Assembly (NCBI GenBank): GCA_937928475.1
Contig: CALFVE010000409.1
Coordinates: 1 to 20,737, forward strand
Direction of reading: 5' to 3'
Source: an uncultured bacterium
GTDB lineage: Bacteria; Armatimonadota; Zipacnadia; Zipacnadales; Zipacnadaceae
DNA length: 20,737 nt
The position numbers and the translations under genes were made by a program. Shown one piece after another: positions 14,196 to 20,737 of this stretch. The stretch's first letter is position 1; the number at the start of each line of letters is the position of its first letter. A model generated the notes under the pieces. It saw only the letters and a program-made list of their open reading frames with translations. It was not told where the DNA came from and did not search any database.

Positions 14196-15908
14196 CTACT
14201 CTTCCGCTGACTCCCTAGCGCCCAGAGCACTGACTCGGGGGCCAGTCAAGGCCCGTATTCGGTCCCACGCCTCCACTGCCACGTACAGCCCCAAAACGAC
14301 TAACAGGACGCTCAGCAGACCGAGTAGCAAATTCCGCTTGGGCCCCAGCAAGAAGCCATATCCCTGATAGAGCAAGGCAGCAACGGTGGTGACCAGCACG
14401 AAGAGTCCAGGAAGGGTAGCGTAAAGGCTGGGCCGGCGTATACCTACCAGGTAAACGGCAACAATCAGTAAGGCCAGCGCGGCGATGAGTTGGTTGGCCG
14501 CCCCAAAGACCGGCCACAGGGACTTGCCCATTCCCGAAAGCCCCAGGTAGCCGGCCGCTCCCACCGTCACCAGTGCGGCCAGCCACCGGTTGGCCAAAGC
14601 AGGCAGGCGACTGCCGAAGGTCTCACTCAGGACAAAGCGCCCCAGCCGGGCGCAGGTGTCGAGCGTATCCAGCAGGGTCGCGTTTAGGCAGATGGCGGCA
14701 ATGAGCAGGCCGGTGCTGAAGGAGATAAAGGGCAGACCCCGCGAGGCCAGGCTGGCGAACCCGCGCACAAACACCACCGCTGGCCCTCCGCCCTGGGGCG
14801 CATTCATGAGTTCACCTACCACTAGCGACTTGCCGTCTGGGCCGACATGCCGGCCGAGCCAATACAGCCCGGCGGCGACGAGAAAGGTGACCGAAGCCGC
14901 TTGAACGCCCTCCAGCATCATGCCGCCGTAGGCAATGGGCAAACCCTGCTTCTCGTTCGCGAGCTGCTTGACGGTAGTACCTCCGGCCACCAGCGAGTGG
15001 AAACCGGACACGGCGCCGCAGGCGACAATGATAAAGAGCATGGGCCACAGAGGACCTTGCGTCGAACTGAAGCCGACGTGAGCCGGCGTGGCCACGGGAG
15101 CCTGCGCCGCGAAGAGGGCAACGACTCCCACCAGGATGCCGCCGTAGGTGATCATCGAACTCAGGTAGTCACGCGGCTGCTCCAGAAACCAGATAGGCAA
15201 CACCGAGGTCAGCAGCGAATAGGCCATCAATGCCAGGAACCAGAAAACGAAGGGGCTACCCCAGCCCTCGGGCCAGACCAGAGGCCAGCGCTCGCCGGCG
15301 TAGAGCAATGCCCCCATCGCCGCCACGCCCAGAACGGTAGCCACCCATAACGGCTGCCGCCAGCGATAGACGGCCAGACCTATGAATACGGCCACCACGA
15401 TGAGGCCCGCGTTGGGCACCACCACGGCGGGCACCTCGATGAGCGTCTGGGCGGCGAGAATGCCGAACATGGCAATGACAAGGAGTAGGGCCAGCCAGAT
15501 AAACAGCCCTAGCACGGCAGCCGCGCGTTTCCCCACCAGTCGCCCCGCGATTTCGGAGATGTTCTTTCCCTCGCTGCGAGCCGACATCATCAGGGAGAGA
15601 TAGTCGTGGACGCCGCCCACGAAGATACTGCCCAGGAGTATCCAGCCCAAGGTGGCCGCCCAGCCGAAGTAGGCCACCGCAATCACCGGCCCCACGATCG
15701 GTCCCGCCCCCGCGATGTTGGTGAAGTGGTGCCCGAAAAGCATGAGCGAGCGGGCCGGTTCGTAGTCAACCCCGTCGCGTAGCGCGACTGCCGGCGTAGG
15801 ACGATCCTCGTCGGCCTGCACGCAGCGGCGCTCGACGAGCCGGCCATACAGGTAGTAACCCAAGACCAGCACTACCACCGCGCCCAAGGTGAGAAGCGCG
15901 CTGTTCAT
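14196..15908 (-). CDS. cstA: CstA/BtsT family carbon-starvation transporter
   Basis: A 570-aa inner-membrane protein of the carbon starvation A family, which imports peptides or pyruvate. It begins in the membrane (SALLTLGAVVVLVLGYYLYG, 3-22) and carries the family's strongest motifs: LFGHHFTNIAGAGPIVGP (57-74), GSIFVGGVHDYLSLMMS (93-109), LPIWFLEQPRDYLSS (244-258) and SGFHSLVAGGTTVKQL (304-319). I count about 14-16 hydrophobic segments. It is shorter than E. coli CstA (about 700 aa), as in many CstA homologues of other phyla. ATG at 15908 has GAGGG at a spacing of about five. It is the last gene of a three-gene minus-strand run, 96 bases after the Nif3-like gene. With pyk and the aldolase nearby a pyruvate link is tempting, but the substrate cannot be decided from sequence. 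Confidence 0.92.
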   Translation of the reverse strand: MNSALLTLGAVVVLVLGYYLYGRLVERRCVQADEDRPTPAVALRDGVDYEPARSLMLFGHHFTNIAGAGPIVGPVIAVAYFGWAATLGWILLGSIFVGGVHDYLSLMMSARSEGKNISEIAGRLVGKRAAAVLGLFIWLALLLVIAMFGILAAQTLIEVPAVVVPNAGLIVVAVFIGLAVYRWRQPLWVATVLGVAAMGALLYAGERWPLVWPEGWGSPFVFWFLALMAYSLLTSVLPIWFLEQPRDYLSSMITYGGILVGVVALFAAQAPVATPAHVGFSSTQGPLWPMLFIIVACGAVSGFHSLVAGGTTVKQLANEKQGLPIAYGGMMLEGVQAASVTFLVAAGLYWLGRHVGPDGKSLVVGELMNAPQGGGPAVVFVRGFASLASRGLPFISFSTGLLIAAICLNATLLDTLDTCARLGRFVLSETFGSRLPALANRWLAALVTVGAAGYLGLSGMGKSLWPVFGAANQLIAALALLIVAVYLVGIRRPSLYATLPGLFVLVTTVAALLYQGYGFLLGPKRNLLLGLLSVLLVVLGLYVAVEAWDRIRALTGPRVSALGARESAEE

Positions 15909-16004
15909 GTTGCCCTCGATTCGCCCCCGGGCTCGAGCACAGAGTGGTGGGATCGGGCCCGGTTCTGCCCCTGAGGCCAGGTTTTCGGTCGCACACGGTC
16001 GCCG

Positions 16005-16805
16005 CTAGTCCCCGCAAGTCGCGGCGCCGCTGGGGATGTATTCCACGCGGAGCCCGGGCAGGCGCTCTGCGAGAATCGCCGCTTGGCGCTTGATGCCGGG
16101 GATTTCACTGACACTATGAAGCGTCTCGATGACAGGCAGCGCCATCTCCAGGCAGGCGATCACGATGAACTCGCTCATTTCCCCTATGATGACGGCCTCC
16201 GCGCCCCTTTCCATAGCCATCTGTGGTAGATGATATTGATTCTCACCGAACCCACCAATGAGAAAGGCAAAGCGCCGGACGCGCTTCTCAGCGTCGCCGA
16301 AAATCCGGCAGCCCGCATACCCCAGGCCCGCTTCTGTGGCGTGTTGGAGTTCGCGCACGCTGAGCGGGGCCGGGAGCTCCTGCACCGAGAAAAACTTCTC
16401 CCGGTATACCGGCCGGAGGACAGGCAGCCCCAGCGCGGCTAGCGCGCTGTCTGCAATACCGTCTCCGGGCAGGGCGTCCCAGTTGGAGTGGCTGCGGTAG
16501 ACGATCAGGTGGTGGTCTTCTAAGAGAGCACGCCACTTCCGGTTAGGCAAGATGCGGTATTCGTCGGGACCCTCGTACCAAGGACTGTCCCGGTAGGGCA
16601 GCCAGAGCGCCTCATGACAGATCAGCAAGTTCAACCCGCGCTCGACACACCGCTGCAGGCTTCTCGTCTCGACGCACCATAGGCAGGCGACTCCCCTGAC
16701 CTGGTCCTCGGGATCGCCCCAGATGAAGCCCAACTGGTCTCCGGGGACTCCCGAGTCTAGCGGCGCGATCGTCTCGAATATGTTGGCGATCTCTCGTGCG
16801 GTCAT
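16005..16805 (-). CDS. Nif3-like dinuclear metal-centre protein
   Basis: A 266-aa protein of the Nif3/YbgI (DUF34) family, cytoplasmic, with a conserved two-metal site and no settled function; family members are often named GTP cyclohydrolase 1 type 2. The metal-site pattern of the family (two adjacent His, H-x3-D, H-x3-E) can be followed: LLICHEALW (61-69) supplies His64, SHSNWD (105-110) supplies His106 and Asp110, and LHSVSE (229-234) supplies His230 and Glu234. The second His of the usual HHP is Glu65 here, so one ligand position is changed. The D-x-G opening appears as LDSGVPGDQLGFIWG (16-30). ATG at 16805 follows GAGGG at a spacing of about six. It lies between the UroD-like gene (99-bp gap) and cstA (96-bp gap) on the same strand; co-transcription is likely but not certain. 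Confidence 0.85.
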   Translation of the reverse strand: MTAREIANIFETIAPLDSGVPGDQLGFIWGDPEDQVRGVACLWCVETRSLQRCVERGLNLLICHEALWLPYRDSPWYEGPDEYRILPNRKWRALLEDHHLIVYRSHSNWDALPGDGIADSALAALGLPVLRPVYREKFFSVQELPAPLSVRELQHATEAGLGYAGCRIFGDAEKRVRRFAFLIGGFGENQYHLPQMAMERGAEAVIIGEMSEFIVIACLEMALPVIETLHSVSEIPGIKRQAAILAERLPGLRVEYIPSGAATCGD

Positions 16806-16904
16806 TGCTTCCCTCGCGGGCGCAAGGCGGCTCCGCCTCCCGGCCTGCTACCTCGGTCGCGTCCCTGCACACTCTGGGAAGTCCGGGCGGAAGCTGCGGG
16901 CGGC

Positions 16905-18152
16905 CTACGCGCTCGCCTCCTGCACGATCTGCATGGTGATTTCGGCCCACCGCCACAGGCGCTGCGGCTGGTAGCGGACGGTGCTGATATCCTTGAAGAT
17001 CAACTCGAGGGGGCAGCCATGCCGGGCGCAGATATCCACGGTGGTCTGCACGTGCTTCCGGGCCGCCTCTTCGTCGAAGGAAGGCCAGGCCAGGAAGGCG
17101 GGATTGGGTTTGCGCGAATAGACGTAATCGCTCCCGATCTCGGAGGCGCCCAGTTCCTCGTCCACCCAGGGACTCATGGAGATCTTGCGCAGATGGGGGA
17201 TCTTGCGCACCTGGGCCATCTTCTTGTCCAGCGGGTCGCAGCAACCGTAGTAGACCAGACCGAAGCGCTCAAACAGGGGCTTGCATAGTTCGACTTCGAA
17301 CGTCTCGAACATCGCCGGGGAGACGGTAGCCAGCATCTGGGCCAGTCCGAACATCCAGATATCCTTTGTGCGGGGACGGGCCGGATCGAACCCGGGCGCA
17401 GGTAGTTCATCCGTCCAGGCCCCGGTGCAGTGGATCAGCGATTGGTGATGGCAGAGCAGCCCCTGCTCCTCCATCTGGTCGAGCGTGGCCATGTAGCCGT
17501 TCACCATGCGCCGGCCGAGCTCCAGCATGTACTCGGGGCGGTCCACCAGCGCGTAGAGCGCCTCCTCCACACTCATCCAGGTAGAGAGGGGATCCCATAC
17601 CGACAGGTACGGATCCCAGCCGTACTCGATCACCTGCAAGGTGCCGTCAAAGAGTTCATGGGCTACCTCCAGGCGACGCGCCGTTTCGGCCTCATCGTGG
17701 GTAACCACCGGCGTCTGGATCTTGTCCAGGTCCTCCTCAGTCACGAACTGGTTTTCGTAGCGATGTCCAACCACGGCGCTGGTGGGATCGGTGACAGCGG
17801 TGCGCTCCTTGGCCTGCACCCCGAAGCCGGTATTATGGATGGCCTTGGGAACGCGAACAAAAGGCTCAACCACCATGTCCACCGGGAAATGCCGCCATTG
17901 ATAGAGTTGCCGACGCAGTTGCCCCTCGTAGGCGCGGCATTCGGGGTCTTCACACAGGAGGGTCAACTCGTCGTCTACGTTCATCTCGTTCCAGCACACT
18001 TGATCCACCATCACCATGGGGCGCTCGGGACGCAACCCGTTGAGCCGCCGCCACAGGCGGCGCTTCTCCTCCTGCACCGGCAGAGCAGCAATCTCCGCCG
18101 TCTCTTCCGCCAGCCGGCGGATAACCTCGCGATCGTGCTGGGAAGGCATCAT
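16905..18152 (-). CDS. Uroporphyrinogen-decarboxylase-like protein
   Basis: A 415-aa protein of the URO-D superfamily, in the divergent branch found in carbohydrate-degrading bacteria rather than the haem-pathway HemE. It has a helical N-terminus (1-40), then a barrel with VCWNEMNVDDEL (52-63), WDPLSTWMSVEEALYALVDRPEYMLE (186-211), SLIHCTG (238-244), the hallmark YYGCCDPLDKKM (301-312) and PHLRKISMSPWVD (319-331). Relatives in this superfamily include the zinc methyltransferases MtaA and CmuA, whose metal site uses His and Cys; His241, Cys242 and Cys304-305 are candidates here, unproven. The start is one of two adjacent ATGs (18152 or 18149); AAGGA suits 18149 slightly better (spacing seven). 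A repeat-rich leader lies upstream. The substrate is unknown; a methyl transfer or demethylation role is only an inference. Confidence 0.85.
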   Translation of the reverse strand: MMPSQHDREVIRRLAEETAEIAALPVQEEKRRLWRRLNGLRPERPMVMVDQVCWNEMNVDDELTLLCEDPECRAYEGQLRRQLYQWRHFPVDMVVEPFVRVPKAIHNTGFGVQAKERTAVTDPTSAVVGHRYENQFVTEEDLDKIQTPVVTHDEAETARRLEVAHELFDGTLQVIEYGWDPYLSVWDPLSTWMSVEEALYALVDRPEYMLELGRRMVNGYMATLDQMEEQGLLCHHQSLIHCTGAWTDELPAPGFDPARPRTKDIWMFGLAQMLATVSPAMFETFEVELCKPLFERFGLVYYGCCDPLDKKMAQVRKIPHLRKISMSPWVDEELGASEIGSDYVYSRKPNPAFLAWPSFDEEAARKHVQTTVDICARHGCPLELIFKDISTVRYQPQRLWRWAEITMQIVQEASA

Positions 18153-18200
18153 TCGATCCTTTCCTCGACTTGGTTCTCAGCTCGCGAGCGCCGATTCGCT

Positions 18201-18270
18201 GGTCCGCGGCGCTCACCCTGCTCTCGAAAGCAGGCCGCGGAAGGGCAAATCGAGAAGATAGGTCCGCGGC
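18201..18270 (+). repeat. 10-bp direct repeat spaced 60 bp
   Basis: GGTCCGCGGC occurs at 18201-18210 and again at 18261-18270, exactly 60 bp apart. The spacing is close to six helical turns (63 bp), which would suit a pair of protein binding sites, but with only two copies it could be chance in GC-rich DNA. Confidence 0.35.
18204..18240. repeat. Bulged inverted repeat upstream of the UroD-like gene
   Basis: CCGCGG (18204-18209), a 7-nt bulge and CCTGCT (18217-18222) pair with AGCAGG (18229-18234) and CCGCGG (18235-18240) around a CTCGAA loop, giving 12 base pairs. It lies 52-88 bases upstream of the UroD-like start codon and would be in its leader if transcription begins further out. Confidence 0.4.
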
Positions 18271-18346
18271 AGCATCTGTCGTGGGACCAGCGCTGGGTCG
18301 CGGCGCAAAACTCTTAGCGGTAGGCTTTTCCGCGTTCCCCTCAGCG

Positions 18347-18380
18347 GGACCTGCCAAGCAATCTAAGCCAGGGCAGGTCC
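18347..18380. repeat. Perfect 9-bp inverted repeat
   Basis: GGACCTGCC (18347-18355) and GGCAGGTCC (18372-18380) are perfect inverted copies around 16 bases. They lie between the divergent UroD-like gene and the small gene at 18412. No T-run follows on either strand, so it is more likely a leader structure or an operator than an intrinsic terminator. Confidence 0.45.
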
Positions 18381-18411
18381 GGCACTCGGAGTTTGAAGGC
18401 GCGAAGCAGAT

Positions 18412-18606
18412 ATGCTAGAACCGAGTCGCCTCACCGGCGCTGCAGCAGGGGGAGAGCGGCGTGTTTATCTCTTCCTGGGCAAGGACTGGACTCCCGCCCT
18501 GCGACTCACGCTCGACGCCAGGCGGGAGACGCTCAGCGCACCGAACGGCATCCTGACCTTCATGCTCCTGGTCGGGCCCTGTGAGTTCGTCATCGAGCCT
18601 CCGTAG
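18412..18606 (+). CDS. Possible 64-aa hypothetical protein
   Basis: A 64-codon frame with balanced composition and alternating hydrophobic patterns suggesting beta strands: RRVYLFLGKDWTPALRLTL (16-34) and GILTFMLLVGPCEFVIEP (46-63). Codon use is mostly G or C in third position, like the neighbours. The ATG at 18412 has only a weak purine stretch (GAAG) upstream, and a GAAGG lies too far away. It stands 110 bases before the exported heparinase-like gene on the same strand and is followed by a 7-bp inverted repeat. No family is recognised. It could be genuine or a fortunate open frame. Confidence 0.4.
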   Translation: MLEPSRLTGAAAGGERRVYLFLGKDWTPALRLTLDARRETLSAPNGILTFMLLVGPCEFVIEPP

Positions 18607-18617
18607 CCGGACAGACT

Positions 18618-18651
18618 GGGCAAGCCGGAGTCATCGTGCCTTACCTTGCCC
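18618..18651 (+). terminator. Inverted repeat between the small ORF and the heparinase-like gene
   Basis: GGGCAAG (18618-18624) and CTTGCCC (18645-18651) form a 7-bp stem around 20 bases, 12 bases after the stop of the 64-aa frame. There is no T-run and the loop is long, so it may be a weak terminator or simply a leader structure. Confidence 0.25.
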
Positions 18652-18715
18652 GCCCGGGGGAGTAGGCTGGCAATCTCAAGGCCTAGCCCTGGGTCATTTT
18701 CGAAAGGAGCAAGCC

Positions 18716-20737
18716 ATGTCTGAATTCGTGGTCCTTCTCATAGCCGTCGTTGCTCTGTTTGTTTTCGCGGTGCCCGGCGCCGGCGGAGGGGAGAAGACTT
18801 TCGTTCTGGAGGAACAACTGAACCGTTCCTGGCAGCGCGAACTGGTCACCTACCCCTTCGAGGCCGCGCAAGGGGAGTGTGCGCTGGCTTCCTTGGCGCT
18901 GGAAGGGCCGCAAGGTCCGCAGCCAGTGCAAGCCTCGGAAGTGGAATTGTGGCCCGGAACGCAGACCATCAAGTCCGCTCGCCTCTCCTTCATCGTTGCC
19001 GAATTGCCCGCGCTGCAAAAGGCGACCTACACCCTCCGCTACGCCCCCACGACCACCGCCGGCGCGCCTCCCCCTGCCCTGCCGGGCGCTAGCCTCAGGG
19101 TAGAACAGGCTCCCAACGCAGTGGAGGTTGTCACCGACCGCTTCGGCGCGCGGCTCTTGCTGGGCGCTCAGACCTATGCGGACCCAGTAGCCGCTGAGCA
19201 GGTTCCCGGTCCGGTGCGGGCTCTCCGGCTGGCCGACGGCACTTGGTTCGGCGGCAGCCGCCTGTACGGCCAGATCCCTGTCAAATCCTGGTCCTCCCGT
19301 CTGCTCGACAGTGGCCCCGTCTTCGTTCGAACCGAGGCAGTGTACACCTACGCCGACGGCGCTACCCTCACTGTCCGCTGCCGGCTGGCGGCCGGGGACT
19401 ATGCGATGCTGGTGGATATGCAAGTGAGCCAGGATCACCCCGATGACGGCTGGGAACTACTGCTCAACCAGGGCGTGACCATCCCCGGCGGCACCAAGAT
19501 CAACGGCGCGCGCTACCTCGCTCGCGAAGCGCCTCTAACCCTCGATCCCCGTTCGCGCGATCCTGCCTGCTACCTCAACCCCTGGCCCGGCGACGGCTGG
19601 TTCGCGGATAGCCCCTCCCTGCTGCGCCTGACGCTGCAAGGCCGCCCCGAGGAACTGTACCTGTCGGTACAGGAGCCTGGCGCTTGGGCCGAACCGAACC
19701 TGGAGGGACCGTGGATCAACTTTGCCAACTGGACTACGGGCATGCCCGGCGTCATGTGGAGCCACGGCTGGAATAGCCGCCGTATTCCCCTGATCCCAGC
19801 CGAGGGAGGCGTCTTGTTGCGCATGAACCTGCTCCGCGGGACGCGCAAGTTCACCGTCGGCGTCGGCAGCGATCCTCAGGGCCTGCTCAACACCTTCCTG
19901 TGCAAGGCCACAGGCTTCTACACCCCCTTGCCTCGGCTGAACGAGATCAAGGACATGGTCCTCGACTGGCCGGACCGTCTCCAGCATCCCGCGCTCTTCG
20001 CCGATGCCCGGACGCTGGCCGCGCTCGGCAACTGGAACGCCGCCGCTTACCAGGACATGCGCGATCCGGATAAACTGAGGGCGCTGCTGGGCCGGCTGGG
20101 CGAACTCGACTATATGCGCAACATCATCGAGCTCGCCGTTCGCTACGATGCGGTGATTGCCTCACCCGACTTGACCCCGCAGGAGCGCAAACTGCTCAAG
20201 GCCCAAACCGCCTATCTGGGCTATCTGCTGGCGGATCCCTTTCATTGGTCCTATGAGCGAGGCTACTGCTCGGGCAACCCCAACATGACCGTTTCGCGCT
20301 ACGTCAACCTCGGCATTCTGGGCTTTGCCCTGCGGGATAACCCCGCCGGCGAGGCCTGGGCGCGGTACGCGGTGGACTGGACCAAGTGGTGGCTAAACAA
20401 TGTCACCGACGAGTCCGGCTCCTGGCCGGAGAGCAGCCACTACGCGCGCGTGTCCTGGATGGACATGGTAGACCTGGCTATTGTCGCTCGGCACGCGGGA
20501 ATGTATGACTTCTTCTCGGACCCCAAGTTCAAACTCATGGCGCTGTTCTACGAAAAGACGCTCACTCCGCCGCATCCGCTGCGGCGCGTAGCCGTCCCCG
20601 TGCCGAGTGGTCCCCAGGGGCCCGCCGCCCCGACTGGTCGGGTGGTCCCTGCTTACGGTCGGGGTAACCGAGGGGACGTCTGGGGCATGAGCGGTCTGCT
20701 CGCGGCCGCCACTGCCGTCAGCGACCCTGCCTTCTCC
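18716..20737 (+). CDS. Exported heparinase/alginate-lyase-like protein (partial, 3' end missing)
   Basis: A frame of 674 codons without a stop, continuing past the right edge. ATG at 18716 has AAAGGAG (18703-18709) at a spacing of six. A signal peptide (hydrophobic 4-20, ending VPGAG) is followed by a beta-sandwich-rich region (about 25-400) with many short strands. A helix-rich region from about 430 follows the pattern of the heparinase II/III and alginate-lyase (alpha/alpha) toroid: YCSGNPNMTVSRYVNLGILG (517-536) and GSWPESSHYARVSW (568-581). Asn523, Glu572, His575 and Tyr576 are candidate active-site or substrate residues. The expected C-terminal beta domain is outside the window. It would degrade an acidic or complex polysaccharide outside the cytoplasm; the family assignment is by eye, and a glycosidase with a similar toroid is the main alternative. 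Confidence 0.8.
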   Translation, partial: MSEFVVLLIAVVALFVFAVPGAGGGEKTFVLEEQLNRSWQRELVTYPFEAAQGECALASLALEGPQGPQPVQASEVELWPGTQTIKSARLSFIVAELPALQKATYTLRYAPTTTAGAPPPALPGASLRVEQAPNAVEVVTDRFGARLLLGAQTYADPVAAEQVPGPVRALRLADGTWFGGSRLYGQIPVKSWSSRLLDSGPVFVRTEAVYTYADGATLTVRCRLAAGDYAMLVDMQVSQDHPDDGWELLLNQGVTIPGGTKINGARYLAREAPLTLDPRSRDPACYLNPWPGDGWFADSPSLLRLTLQGRPEELYLSVQEPGAWAEPNLEGPWINFANWTTGMPGVMWSHGWNSRRIPLIPAEGGVLLRMNLLRGTRKFTVGVGSDPQGLLNTFLCKATGFYTPLPRLNEIKDMVLDWPDRLQHPALFADARTLAALGNWNAAAYQDMRDPDKLRALLGRLGELDYMRNIIELAVRYDAVIASPDLTPQERKLLKAQTAYLGYLLADPFHWSYERGYCSGNPNMTVSRYVNLGILGFALRDNPAGEAWARYAVDWTKWWLNNVTDESGSWPESSHYARVSWMDMVDLAIVARHAGMYDFFSDPKFKLMALFYEKTLTPPHPLRRVAVPVPSGPQGPAAPTGRVVPAYGRGNRGDVWGMSGLLAAATAVSDPAFS

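Noticed and set aside
13322..14230. A 302-codon minus-strand frame
   Set aside because: Antisense to tyrS, low-complexity His/Gln/Ala-rich product, no start signal.
17430..18317. A 295-codon plus-strand frame
   Set aside because: Antisense to the UroD-like gene; no motif and no ribosome site.
18300..18400. A cobalamin riboswitch in the UroD-like leader
   Set aside because: A GAGGGGAACGCGG segment on the minus strand looks partly similar, but the conserved GCCACTG B12 box is absent.

Overview
The window is GC-rich (roughly two-thirds G+C), densely coded bacterial chromosome with no rRNA, tRNA, CRISPR array, transposase or phage gene that I can see. The gene mix points to a heterotrophic, carbohydrate-degrading bacterium of the Armatimonadota or a similar deep-branching lineage: a Gfo/Idh/MocA oxidoreductase, secreted glycosidase-like and heparinase-like proteins, a copper-amine-oxidase-stalk/AMIN/phosphodiester-glycosidase protein, a divergent uroporphyrinogen-decarboxylase-like protein, and GTG and TTG starts. 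The lineage is an inference from gene content, not a phylogenetic result.

Left block (1-7110, minus strand). Reading in the direction of transcription: a 218-aa protein resembling the DnaA N-terminal domain (6454-7110), a secreted NAGPA-type phosphodiester glycosidase (4567-6447), a large lipoprotein with an (alpha/alpha)6-barrel glycosidase-like core (1704-4505), a Gfo/Idh/MocA oxidoreductase (600-1610) followed by a terminator-like hairpin, and the first 42 codons of a membrane-anchored or exported protein that leaves the window at base 1. The genes are closely spaced and look like one glycan-processing operon. A run of four GGG tracts (possible RNA G-quadruplex) lies directly after the lipoprotein stop codon.

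Switch point (7111-7239). Two good sigma70-type promoters face each other and overlap, one driving the left block and one driving pyruvate kinase. They should exclude each other sterically.

Middle block (7240-14137, plus strand). Pyruvate kinase and a KDPG/KDPGal-type aldolase are co-transcribed and both produce pyruvate. Next comes a tight three-gene cluster: a DUF366 protein, QueE (7-carboxy-7-deazaguanine synthase) and a stand-alone HgdB-type 2-hydroxyacyl-CoA dehydratase subunit with a very strong ribosome binding site and a TTG start. Then follow a secreted protein with a Pro-rich repeat linker and a C-terminal CxxC motif, and tyrosyl-tRNA synthetase.

Right block. On the minus strand (14196-18152) are a uroporphyrinogen-decarboxylase-like protein, a Nif3-like dinuclear-metal protein and a CstA-type transporter, transcribed in that order and ending in a hairpin shared with the convergent tyrS. 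An intergenic stretch rich in inverted repeats (about 18197-18380) precedes them. On the plus strand are a possible 64-aa gene (18412-18606) and a large exported heparinase/alginate-lyase-like protein (from 18716) that is open at the right edge.

The most unusual points are the DUF366-queE-HgdB cluster, the overlapping face-to-face promoters, the free-standing DnaA-domain-I-like protein, and substitutions at ligand positions in the aldolase and Nif3 proteins.
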